Source: Antedon mediterranea (lineage: Eukaryota > Echinodermata > Crinoidea > Comatulida > Antedonidae). Taken from it: a stretch of 60,000 bases of DNA. Both the position numbers and the translations under genes were made by a program. Positions 49,934-60,000 of the stretch are shown here, in pieces; positions within the stretch are counted from its first letter, which is position 1, and each line of letters starts with the position of its first letter. The notes below the pieces were generated by a model. The model made no database searches. It saw nothing but the letters and a program-made list of their open reading frames with translations, and was not told the origin of the DNA. The stretch is taken from positions 1,991,001 to 2,051,000 of the forward strand of contig NC_092677.1 of the NCBI RefSeq assembly GCF_964355755.1, in the 5' to 3' direction.

Positions 49934-50372
49934 ATGGTTTTTTTATATAATATTTTAAATTCTAAATATGACTGTTCATTAATATCACTATTTAGTTTAA
50001 ATGTTCCTGGTCGTACACGAAATAGACATTTATTGCATATTCCTTTTAGCCGTGTCGACTGTACTAAGAGGGGACTTTTTCATAGACTACCTTATACATT
50101 TAATAATCTAAATAGCAATCATATCGATATTTTTAATGATAGACTTGGTTATTTTAAGAGGACGATGATGTGTTCACTTCTTGAACAGCCTGCATAACCT
50201 GTTTTAATTGAAATTGTTTATGGCATGCCAATCTATGTTTTATATATATATATATATATTTTATCTGTATTTTATTGTTAACCGTTTTTGATGTTGTATT
50301 GTTTTATGTTTCAAACCTGTTAGTGGCGGTATTTATCGCTGTTGGTTTTGATTGAATAAAATAAAATAATCT
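49934..50372 (+). pseudogene. C-terminal fragment of a LINE reverse-transcriptase ORF with 3' tail
   Basis: An 87-codon frame contains VPGRTRNRHLLHIPFSR, then a GLFHRLPYTFNNL segment and an IDIFNDRLGYFKR end. This is the conserved tail found after the reverse transcriptase domain in many LINE ORFs. It ends in a non-coding 3' region and AATAAAATAAAATAA at about 50355-50370. The 5' part is truncated, as usual for incomplete retrotransposition. Confidence 0.6.
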
Positions 50373-50959
50373 GCCACAGTATGCATAAGTATAAAAATGG
50401 ATACACTGGCTTTACGGGCTATATTGTAAAAATTATTGTTTTTAAATAAATTGTTCTCTTTTACGTAATTGTTTGCATATTAAAAGACACGACAGACGTA
50501 TATTCTCTATATAATATATTAATTACAGCACATATAAATAGAGGTAAATTATTATATGCCTAATATAACATTATGCCTAATATAATATTTAAACGTGTTT
50601 TAGAAATGGCCATTTTGAAAAGACACAGTCCTTCTCCGAGACCTGTGAAATACAAAAAAAAATAATTTAATGATTGATAATAAATATTTATTAACTAAGT
50701 AAAAAATATCCACATAAATAATCTAGTTCCTAAAAAATATCAATTAAATCTATATAAACAAAACATGTATATCCCGCTCTAGCATGCATCCCGCTCGATC
50801 CATACAAAATAGCGCGACCGATTTCAAACGCGACCGATATCATCAAAAGTATAGCTCTAGCGGCGCGCCATACAAAATACCGGAAGTTGATTTTATCGCG
50901 ACCGATTTCAAACGCGACCGATTTCAGACGCGACCGATTTCATCGTAAACCAGCCAGAC

Positions 50960-51984
50960 CACCATACCACTAAGCAAGCTAACCAGTCAAATGAAGCGGT
51001 GTAAATATAGTTTTACTGTATTTTGATGTTCAATTTGTTTATTATGAGCCATTTATCAGTAATTTTATTTTTGACCGAGGCCTATTTTATACAGATTTTG
51101 TAAATTGAAACGAAGTTCAGCATTTTTGCTGCCATTTGTTATTGTTTTATCTTTTTGAATAAATTTGAATAAATATCAACATATGAATAAATGTCCTTGG
51201 TTGGTATTACACGAGCTTCCCCTTTTTTAGACTAGGCCTAGGAGTAATTAGTTTAGTTAAGCCTCTAGGCTAGCTTATCTTTTTGATTTTTGATTGGATA
51301 ATTGATAAACTCCAACTGGACTGGAGTATCACTCAATGTGTGAGTAGAGGTTGAGGAGGGGAGAGCTAATCAAAAATTAGTTTGGAGAAGGCTTTAGTCT
51401 ATAATAATAATAATATAGACTAGCCTAGCTAGGCCTATACTTTCCTACTAGCCTAGTCTAGATAGAGGCCTACTACTAGGCCTAGGCCTAGCTAGAGCAA
51501 ATCAACCAAGCAAGAAGGTTAGCCCTATATGTCCACCTTTGAATGTTTGTCTAGCGGATCACAATACATACATACAGGCCTATGCCTAGTAGGCTGGCCG
51601 GGATGTTTTTAGGTCTTACTTAATTAGAAACCTAGGCCTAGGCTAGGCCTCTACTACTAGGCTAGAGAGAGGCTAGTTAGGAGATACTGTGTAAGCTAGC
51701 CTTATTTTATTAGTTAGGCCTAGATACTTTACCTTCAGTGTCAGTAGCCAACACCACTGTCGAGTGGTGGCAAAGAACTACTAATAGTAGGCTTAGAAGG
51801 AACATTTTAAATACTGAATTTATCTTGTTACAAAAAAAAGGACGGACAAGAAGAACATTCATGAATAAAATGTCGATCGCTTCGTCGTGGTTTTTCGTCG
51901 AGAGTAGTTATGACGTTTAGGTATAGAAAATACAGATTGGCTACATTATTACACACATAGTCAATAGAAAGTAAACAGAGGGCG
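50960..51984. other. TAGGCCTA-rich stretch, no gene
   Basis: Between about 51225 and 51725 the palindrome TAGGCCTA and fragments such as CTAGGCCTAG, CTAGCCTAG and GCTAGGC make up much of the sequence. The 60-residue plus-strand frame at 51738-51920 has no domain. Confidence 0.6.
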
Positions 51985-52257
51985 GACTATTGTCTGTAAA
52001 AATCAAAGATTAAGAAAAAAAATGGATTTCTCTCAAATTTTTACACCATGAATAGACATTTTAATAAAAAGCATATCTACAACATTCATTTTAATTTTTA
52101 GCCTCCGTTGCCATGACAACGGTCAATTATCCAAATTTTGATGTTTTTGCCATTTTTCACAGATTTTCTATAGTGAAAAAGTACAAACTTGTATACTTAT
52201 TTTAACCAAAATATTTACAGTATACAGTTTGTGTTTATAGCATGCAGTGTAAACAAC
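51985..52257 (-). mobile_element. element A, second copy, first part
   Basis: It matches the right half of the 40943-44530 element in reverse: ATTGTCTGTAAAAATCAAAG terminus, then TGGATTTCTCTCAAATTTTT, then CCTCCGTTGCCATGACAACG. The match stops abruptly at 52257 and resumes at 59602-59660 on the far side of a large insertion. Confidence 0.8.
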
Positions 52258-53739
52258 TAGACTTGCCCCAAGTCTGTATTATCTTTTTTTTTTATTTATT
52301 TGTTTTTATTTCGACCGCGATTTTTGTCTGAAAATACAGACTTGTGAAACACGAATAGAAATCGATTTGCAGACCGCAAACGTCCGATAAGAATGACGTA
52401 GTTTATCATACCGTATTTGGCTATATGGGGCGGGCGGTATGTAAATATGAATTTCGAATCAACCAATGATCATTTTGTTTCAAAATGAAAAAGATCGAGT
52501 ACGTACAGTGCTGAATGTACGATCGAGACTGTTGAAATATAAAATCGTAATGCCAAGTTGTTTTGTTTATTAATTGTTTAGTCCTTGGCCAGGCCTCTTT
52601 CGTAGGTCCTACTCAATTCGCACGTATGACCTGCCAAATAAAACGCCAATAAAGTAGGCCTACATACCACCACCGGCGGCACACAACAACAGGGCTACAC
52701 CACCACACAGAACAGGGCAGGGTCTGGGTGGGAATTAAAATTATCTCCGCGAAATGATCCATTCAATGTTTGATTTGCGGAGAACTAGCCTATCATATCA
52801 AGACGAGTTTCCATGTTCTTGGGAAAAATCCCATCAAATGTTTACCAGACTACTAGGCATATAAAATAATTTCTAGCCTTCAGAAACTTTCATAAATGTA
52901 CCCACAAGTACACATTGTCTAACCGTAACATAGGGCATGCGCATCATCTTAGTTGTTGAGTCTTTGAAATTCTGAAATATGAATATTAAAACCAGATTAA
53001 AACTTAACTGTGTACGAGCATGGATTAAAGAATAGAAGGATATGCATCGACGGTGACATCAAACGATTTTACAACGCGCTTGCCTATACTAAAGCACTGC
53101 TGCCAATCAAACAAACACGTTCATTGAACTCCGTGTCTCTAACCGCGGCCCTCTGTAAAACGCTGCGAATCAACTGTTACATTTTTTGAGACCAAAACGT
53201 AACCATGTAGAAATCGTATGCGCAGTCTGAATGTTCTATTGACATGTCTGCGTCGATGATTAATTGATAACAAACATATATTGCTGAATAATTCTGTTTT
53301 AGTTTCATCACAATCGGACTACGAAAAGTTCACTTTCTTACGACTGGTAATTTTAGGTAGTTGGTAATATTAATAAAATATGCCATTTTTATATTTGAAT
53401 TATCATTATTTGCCTGCCATCTTCTGTCATTAAAAATTGCGTTAATCTATAGAATATTAAATTATGCATTTGACCATGTATGTTGTTAGCGTGGCCGGTG
53501 TTCAGACATACAACAATCGTGTTTTTTAATATATGGCTAAGCAGTGGTTTCTTCATAAATCTCCTTAATTATCGATGTGATTATATTTAAACTGTAGTGC
53601 CTGGTGATTGGCTAGTGGTTATGTCATCCACATCACATCCAATCACCGGGCCTAATTGAATGAAAACAGCGATCCCTGATCCGGGATTGGCTGGCTATGT
53701 ATAGTTGCGATTCGTTACCTAGCGGTCGTTTTGAAAAGT

Positions 53740-54155
53740 ACACGCAGGGCAAACTTGATCACGAACAAACGAAGTAGGCCTACCTATTATTATTATTCAC
53801 ACAAGAAGTAAGACAACGGTGAGTATTTAAGATTAGCCTAGGCCTACCTAGGCAGTATCAATGTCGGCAAATCATAGGGTTTACTAGCCCAGTTTAGCCT
53901 AGTTAGTACAAGGCCTGGGCCTAGCTAGGCTAGCATTCTTGCTGATTTTGTAATTTTACAACAAATGAGACAACTAATAGTTATTGTCTCAGATGTAGGG
54001 CTACTACAGGTCATAAAATGCTACTTTAATCATCATAAAAAAATCATTAGCGTAGATCAATCGCGGCAGAAACCAACATAGTCAATAGTTGACCATCTAC
54101 AAACATCATGCCACCAAAGAACGCGCGAAAGAAGCGTAGTAGCCAACAAGGTTAA
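53740..54155 (+). promoter_or_regulatory. candidate promoter, untranslated exon and short basic reading frame
   Basis: Two ATTGG/CCAAT boxes (about 53609 and 53639) and a GATTGGCTGG (about 53685) precede a donor AACG|GTGAGT near 53818. At 54108 an ATG opens MPPKNARKKRSSQQG and stops, with a weak AAG|GTTAAA donor. It could be the 5' end of the host element's transposase gene, the rest being lost, or a captured promoter. It is unproven. Confidence 0.25.
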
Positions 54156-54539
54156 ATGTCGTTGCACATGTGCAGTAAACAATATATTAGGCACGCGACC
54201 GTTTCGTTGTTACCATGCGGTTAATTAAACTGTAACATTGTGGGCGGTCCGCGGTCTGTCGGCGAGAGTCAAGGAACCCTTGATCTCACGTCGATGCATA
54301 TCCTTCTATTCTTTAATCCATGGTACGAGTGAGCAGCCAATCGCATGCAGCTGAAACTAGTCAACCGGATAATCGTATGCACCAAGAATTCTTGGTGTCA
54401 AACCACGTGACTTGTGCGTGTTTCCCCAGGACGGAGTGAGGTATATTCAGAGCGTCATTTCGACGATCGAGCATTCTCTACTTCTACGGAGCGCCATTTA
54501 TGCCTTTATTTACTTCCGAATTAGAAATAGTACTACGGT

Positions 54540-55665
54540 AACTGCTCCAGTGGACCAAATTCAGCACCGGTGGAGCACAGTGATATAAAATAGAAATAAG
54601 TCACTAATTTTAATATCTTTTCGTATGTAAATACACTGTGCTCAAGTGGACACAATTTGGCGCCAGTGAGGAGCACAGTGATACAAAATAGAAATAAGTC
54701 ACTGAATTTTAATATTATTTCGTATGTTAATAACACTGTGCTCAAGTGGACCCAATTTGGAGCCAGGGGAGCACAATAATAGAAATAAATCACTGAATTT
54801 TAATATCTTTTCGTATGTTAATACACTGTGCTCAAGTGGACCCAATTTGGAGCCAGGAGAGCACAGTGATATAAAATAGAAATAAGTCAATGATTTTTAG
54901 TATCTTTTCGTATGTTAATACACTGTGCTCAAGTGGACCCAATTTGGAGCCAGGGGAGCACAGGAAGAGTGATATAAAATAGAAATAAGTCACTGAATTT
55001 TAATATCTTTTCGTATGTTAATACACTGTTCTCAAGTGGACCCAATTTGGAGCCAGCGGAGCACAGTGATATAAAATAGAAAAAAGTCACTGAATTTTAA
55101 TATCTTTTCGTATGTTAATACACCGTGCTCAAGTGGACCCAATTTGGAGCCAGTGGAGCACAGTGATATAAAATATAAATAAGTCACTGAATTTGAATAT
55201 CTTTTCGTATGTTAATACACTGTGCTCAAGTGGACCCAATTTGGAGCCAGAGGAGCACAGTGATATAAAATAGAAAAAAGTCACTGAATTTTAATATCTT
55301 TTCGTATGTTAATACACTGTGCTCAAGTGGACCCAATTTGGAGCCAGTGGAGCACAGTGATATAAAATAGAAAAATGTCACTGAATTTTAATATCTTTTC
55401 GTATGTTAATACACCGTGCTCAAGTGGACCCAATTTGGAGCCAGTGGAGCACAGTGATATAAAATAGAAATAAGTCACTGAATTTTAATATCTTTTCGTA
55501 TGTTAATACACTGTGCTCACGTGGACCCAATTTGGCGCGCGCGCCGCGCCAGTGAGCACACAGTGATATAAAATAGAAAAAAAGTCACTAAATTATAATA
55601 TCTTTTCGTATTTTAATACACTGTGCTCAAGTGGACCCAATTTGGCACCAATGGGAGCACAGGAA
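54540..55665 (+). repeat. 97-bp satellite array, left arm (about 12 units)
   Basis: Each unit holds CACTGTGCTCAAGTGGACCC, AATTTGGAGCCAGTGGAGCA, then CAGTGATATAAAATAGAAAT and TTTTAATATCTTTTCGTATG. CACTGTGCTC and GAGCACAGTG within a unit are inverted copies, so every monomer can form its own hairpin. One unit near 55535 carries a GGCGCGCGCGCC expansion. The many open frames reading GPLEHSVLTYEKILKFSDLF-like peptides are repeat readings and not genes. Confidence 0.95.
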
Positions 55666-57024
55666 AATAGTCACATACAAAAACATCGAGAAAAAATACT
55701 TCTGGAATTTAAAAATATTTCAAACTTGGTATATTTGTTCAATATCGGTTACTCCATCCGTAAACCAAAAGAAAAAAATAGTTTCAAGCCACATCAGTGA
55801 TTTTAATAACTTGCGTTTGCTTAAGATAATACTTACGAAAAAAAACATACAATTCCGACACATATGTTAAACTCTAATAATGATTTTAACAAAAAAAAAC
55901 CCGGTTAGGAATTCGATTTTTCCCTGTAAATTGAGCAACTTAAATTTAAAATATATCAAGAAATATATATTGAAATTAAGGAGTGTTTTTTGTTTACAAA
56001 AGAAATGTTCGTATGTTAATACACTGTGCTCCAGTGGATCCAATTTGGCGCCAGTGGAGCACAGGGAAATAGTCACATACAAAAACATCAAGAAAAAATA
56101 CTTCTGGATTTCAAAAATATTTCAAACTTGGTATATAAGTTCAATATCGGTTACTCCATCCGTAATGCAAAAGAAAAATTAGTTTCAAGCCATATCAGTG
56201 ATTTTAGTAATTTTCGTTCGTTTAAAATGTATATTTATGATAGAACATAGAATTCCAACAAATTTTTTAAACTTTAAATTTTGATCGTCATAAAATAATT
56301 GTCCTACACATTTGAAATTTGGTAGTATACGTTCAATAGGTTACTACACGTTCAATATGTTACTACATAATTCATATTTTTAACATAATGTCTTTTTTTT
56401 AATCGCTAAAGTTTAAAAAAATGTGTTGGAATTGTATGTTCTTTCATAAGTATTTTTCTTAGACAAACGCAAGTTACTAAAATCACTGATAAGGCTTGAA
56501 ACTAATTTTTCTTTTGCATTACGGATGGAGTAACCGATATTTAACTTATATACCAAGTTTGAAATATTTTTGAATTCGATAAATATTTTTTCTAGAAGTT
56601 TTTGTATGTGACTATTTCCCTGTGCTCCACTGGCGCCAAATTGGATCCACTGGAGCACAGTGTATTAACATACGAGCATTTCTTTTGAAAAAAAAAATAC
56701 TCCTTGATTTCAATATATATTTCTTGGTATATTTTAATTTAAGTTGCTCAATTTACAGGGAAAAAATCGAATTCCTAACCGTTTTTTTTTTTTTTGTCAA
56801 AATCATTATTAGAGTTTAACATAATATGTGTCGGAATTGTATGTTTTTCCATAAATATTATCTTAAGCGAACGCACGTTATTAAAATCACTGATGTGGCT
56901 TGTAACTATTTTTTCTTTTGGTTTACGGATGGAGTAACCGATATCGAACATATATACCAAGTTTGAAATATTTTTTAATTCCAGAAGTATTTTTTCTCGA
57001 TGTTTTTGTATGTGACTATTTCCC
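55666..57024. repeat. mirrored core of the foldback element
   Basis: Left to right: a module beginning TCACATACAAAAACATCGAG (55671), a single 97-type junction (about 56005-56065), a shorter version of the module (56070-56270), a unique centre (56281-56400), and then the same parts in reverse order and orientation to 57020. The arms differ by scattered substitutions. The unique centre is AT-rich and repeats GTTACTACA-type phrases. Confidence 0.85.
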
Positions 57025-59400
57025 TGTGCTCCCATTGGTGCCAAATTGGGTCCACTTGAGCACAGTGTATTAACATACGAAAAGATATTAAAATTTAGTG
57101 ACTTTTTTTCTATTTTATATTACTGTGCTCACTGGCGCGCGCGCCAAATTGGGTCCACGTAAGCACAGTGTATTAACATACGAAAAGATATTAAAATTCA
57201 GTGACTTATTTCTATTTTATATCACAGTGCTCCCCTGGCTCCAAATCGGGTCCACTTGAGCATAGTGTATATTAAATACGAAAAGATATTAAAATTCAGT
57301 GACTTTTTCTATTTTATATCACTGTGCTCCACTGGCGCCAATTTGGGTCCACTTGAGCACAGTGTATTAACATACGAAAATATATTAACATTCAATGACT
57401 TATTTCTATTTTATATCACTGTGCTCTCCTGGCGCCAAATTGGGTCCACTTGAGCACAGTGTATTAACATACGAAAAGATATTAAAATTTAGTGACTTTT
57501 TTTCTATTTTATATTACTGTGCTCACTGGCGCGCGCGCCAACTTGGGTCCACGTAAGCACAGTGTATTAACATACGAAAAGATATTAAAATTCAGTGACT
57601 TATTTCTATTTTATATCACAGTGCTCCCCTGCCTCCAAATTGTGTCCACTTGAGCACAGTGTATTAACATACGAAAAGATATTAAAATTTAGTGACTTAT
57701 TTCTATTTCATATCACTGTGCTCCACTGGCTCCAAATTGGGTCCACTTGAGCACAGTGTATTAACATACGAAAAGATATTAAAATTTAGTGACTTATTTC
57801 TATTTTATATCACTGTGCTCCCCTAGCTCCAAATTGGGTTGGGTCCACTTGAGCACAGTGTATTAACATACGAAAAGATATTAAAATTCAGTGACTTATT
57901 TCTATTTTATATCACTGTGCTCCCCTGGCTCCAAATTGGGTCCACTTGAGCACAGTGTATTAACATACGAAAAGATATTAAAATTCAGTGACTTATTTCT
58001 ATTTTATATCACAGTGCTCCCCTGGCTCCAAATCGGGTCCACTTGAGCATAGTGTATATTAAATACGAAAAGATATTAAAATTCAGTGACTTTTTCCATT
58101 TTATATCACTGTGCTCCACTGGCGCCAAATTGGGTCCACTTGAGCACAGTGTATTAACATACGAAAAGATATTAAAATTCAGTGACTTATTTCTATTTTA
58201 TATCACTGTGCTCCCCTGGCTCCAAATTGGGTCCACTTGAGCACAGTGTATTAACATACGAAAAGATATTAAAATTCAGTGACTTTTTCCATTTTATATC
58301 ACTGTGCTCCACTGGCGCCAAATTGGGTCCACTTGAGCACAGTGTATTAACATACGAAAAGATATTAAAATTCAGTGACTTATTTCTATTTTATATTACT
58401 GTGCTCCCCTGGCTCCAAATTGGGTCCACTTGAGCACAGTGTATTAACATACGAAAAGATATTAAAATTTAGTGACTTTTTTCTATTTTATATTACTGTG
58501 CTCACTACTGGCGCGCGCGCCAACTTGGGTCCACGTAAGCACAGTGTATTAACATACGAAAAGATATTAAAATTCAGTGACTTATTTCTATTTTATATCA
58601 CAGTGCTCCCCTGGCTCCAAATCGGGTCCACTTGAGCATAGTGTATATTAAATACGAAAAGATATTAAAATTCAGTGACTTTTTCCATTTTATATCACTG
58701 TGCTCCACTGGCGCCAAATTGGGTCCACTTGAGCACAGTGTATTAACATACGAAAATATATTAACATTCAATGACTTATTTCTATTTTAGATCACTGTGC
58801 TCTCCTGGCGCCAAATTGGGTCCACTTGAGCACAGTGTATTAACATACAAAAAGATATTAAAATTCAGTGACTTTTTTCTATTTTATATCACTGTGCTCC
58901 ACTGGCTCCAAATTGGGTCCACTTGAGCACAGTGTATTAACATACAAAAAGATATTAAAATTCAGTGACTTTTTTCTATTTTATATCACTGTGCTCGTCT
59001 GGCTCCAAATTGTGTCCACTTGAGCACAGTGTATTAACATACGAAAAGATATTAAAATTTAGTGACTTATTTCTATTTTATATCACTGTGCTCCACTGGC
59101 TCCAAATTGGGTCCACTTGAGCACAGTGTTTTAACATACGAAAAGATATTAAAATTCAGTGACTTATTTCTATTTTATATCACTGTGCTCCCCTGGCTCC
59201 AAATTGGGTCCACTTGAGCACAGTGTATTAACATACGAAAAGATATTAAAATTCAGTGACTTATTTCTATTTTATATCACTGTGCTCCTCACTGGCGCCA
59301 AATTGTGTCCACTTGAGCACAGTGTATTAACATACGAAAAGAATATTAAAATTAGTGACTTATTTCTATTTTATATCACTAGTGCTAAATTTGGTCCACT
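57025..59400 (-). repeat. 97-bp satellite array, right arm (about 25 units)
   Basis: The same monomer as the left arm in reverse orientation, with about twice as many units. GGCGCGCGCGCC-bearing units recur near 57135, 57528 and 58510. The order of unit types around each of them is similar, indicating that blocks of about four to ten units were duplicated after the array formed. Confidence 0.95.
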
Positions 59401-59601
59401 GGAGCAGCTACATTTCGTAAGTAAATAAAGGCATAAATGGCACTCCGTAGAAGTAGAGAATGCTCGATCGTCGAAATGACGCTCTGAATATACCTCACGG
59501 AGTATCCAAAATCAAGTAGTATACGTATGAAACGCTATATGTGCCAAAATATTTATCTTTTTACTAATATTAAGACAAAACTCCGTCTGGAACCCAGACT
59601 A

Positions 59602-59660
59602 TGTAAACAACATGTATTGAGTTCCAAAAAAAAAAATACAAAATGGAGTTTGGTTGAATT
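59602..59660 (-). mobile_element. element A, second copy, remainder
   Basis: TGTAAACAACATGTATTGAG and then ACAAAATGGAGTTTGGTTGA match the reverse strand of 44219-44300, continuing the copy that broke off at 52257. The match ends at GGTTGA, where retrotransposon sequence begins. Confidence 0.75.
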
Positions 59661-59661
59661 A

Positions 59662-60000
59662 TTATTATTATTCCTCAACAGTCAACGGTTTGATTTTATC
59701 TCTATTGTCAAAACTTGGTTGTCCTTGGATACTATTCTTCCCGTGAGTATGCCTTCAACCCACATCGTATTTCGGAGGGATCGTTCTAACAGGGGTGGTG
59801 GTATTCTCACTGTAGTACATACCTCTCTTGCACCAATTCGTCTAAATGACCTTGAACCTGACGATCTTGAGCTGATATGGGTGATGTGCAGTGGTCACAA
59901 ATGTAAGTGGCTAATTGGCACCATATACCGTCCTCCGTCATCCACAGTTGCATACTGGGAGAAACTCCAAGTTGCATTAACCCACATCGAACACAAGATT
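59662..60000 (+). CDS. LINE endonuclease domain, partial, runs off window
   Basis: An open frame reads RFDFISIVKTWLSLDTILPV, then a YRRD-like VFRRDRSNRGGGILTVVHTS segment, then LELIWVMCSGHKCKWLIGTI and YRPPSS. These are the ETWL, RGGGV and YRPPS blocks of APE-type endonucleases in non-LTR retrotransposons; the usual glutamate of ETWL is Lys here. The frame is still open at base 60000. The 5' end is truncated against the element A fragment. It is a different copy and a different subfamily from the LINE at 32-36 kb. Confidence 0.7.

Larger units (their letters stand above)
48412..50951. mobile_element. long-TIR (foldback-type) element with 8-bp duplication
   Basis: Two arms of about 520 bp (48412-48930 and 50440-50951) are near-exact inverted copies. 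The termini GGTGTCAGATGAAATCGG and GGTTTACGATGAAATCGG are followed by tandem GAAATCGGTCGCG-type motifs, a CATACAAAATA-type block and a GGCGCGCC site. AGCCAGAC flanks the element on both sides (48404-48411 and 50952-50959). The 1.5-kb centre is filled by other repeats: a tail ending in (GAAT)n at about 49235, a hairpin at 49678 and a retrotransposon fragment. I see no transposase gene, so it is non-autonomous or gutted. Confidence 0.8.
54438..59496. mobile_element. giant palindromic foldback element
   Basis: The outer inverted repeats are about 83 bp with a single mismatch in most of their length (start GAGGTATATTCAGAGCGTCA). ACGGAGT flanks both ends (54431-54437 and 59497-59503). Inside, the left arm has about 12 and the right arm about 25 copies of a 97-bp monomer in opposite orientation. 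Mirrored core modules lie around a unique centre near 56280-56400. No coding sequence is present beyond repeat-derived open frames. The architecture matches foldback transposons (Drosophila FB, sea-urchin TU), known for long inverted arms made of tandem repeats. It lies inside the 52258-59601 insertion. Confidence 0.85.
52258..59601. mobile_element. 7.3-kb insertion in element A with 10-bp duplication
   Basis: TGTAAACAAC occurs at 52248-52257 and again at 59602-59611. The intact element A copy (reverse strand, about 44262-44300) carries it only once, so these are target duplications around an insertion. The inserted DNA begins TAGACTTGCCCCAAGTCTG and ends CGTCTGGAACCCAGACTA. Each end is itself a small palindrome, and the two share TAG at the extreme. 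Without the nested foldback element it would be about 2.3 kb. I see no complete transposase. Confidence 0.75.

Noticed and set aside
54533-59428. Many open frames of 60-90 codons with GPLEHSVLTYEKILKFSDLF-like peptides, on both strands
   Set aside because: They are translations of the 97-bp tandem repeat. The frame changes from unit to unit because 97 is not a multiple of three, and the peptides have no start context or splice logic.

Overview
The window is eukaryotic and most likely comes from a marine deuterostome invertebrate, probably an echinoderm. Four things point that way: an AT-rich intron-dense layout, many copies of the palindrome TAGGCCTA, an NHLH-type bHLH gene beside a TRIM-NHL gene, and foldback transposons resembling the TU elements described in sea urchins. 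The species cannot be fixed from the sequence alone.

Region 1 (1-30 kb) holds three gene models, all on the minus strand. (a) A four-exon TRIM-NHL protein (1130-4740): RING, two B-boxes, coiled coil, filamin-type Ig, NHL repeats, with splice phases that agree throughout. (b) A very acidic, disordered protein (13533-17345): a two-codon first exon plus one 1,413-bp exon, with a candidate PP1-docking RVxF motif; its 3' exons were not found. (c) An NHLH1/2 (HEN/NSCL) bHLH factor (19737-20118). The rest is non-coding DNA with MITEs (TWA-duplicating and TA-duplicating families), microsatellites and minisatellites.

Region 2 (30.5-40.3 kb) is one multi-exon minus-strand gene that I could chain exon by exon from splice signals and phase. 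It encodes two Ig-like domains, one membrane span and about 450 cytoplasmic residues that I do not recognise. A full-length non-LTR retrotransposon (about 3.4 kb, one frameshift) and a tRNA-headed SINE sit in its introns. A palindromic MITE lies about 10 bp from one of its splice donors.

Region 3 (40.4-60 kb) is a nest of mobile elements with no confident host gene. It contains an element with terminal inverted repeats at 41-44.5 kb, an inverted pair of tRNA-like sequences, a broken MULE-type transposase, a SINE, a 2.5-kb long-TIR element with an 8-bp target duplication (48412-50951), and a second copy of the 41-kb element. That second copy is interrupted by a 7.3-kb insertion (52258-59601), and the uninterrupted copy serves as the empty site. 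Inside the insertion sits a 5.06-kb giant palindrome (54438-59496), built of about 12 and about 25 copies of a 97-bp hairpin-forming monomer in opposite orientations and bounded by a 7-bp duplication. The window ends inside the endonuclease domain of another retrotransposon.

The strongest candidates for something undescribed are the nested foldback system at 52-59.6 kb and the cytoplasmic region of the Ig receptor.
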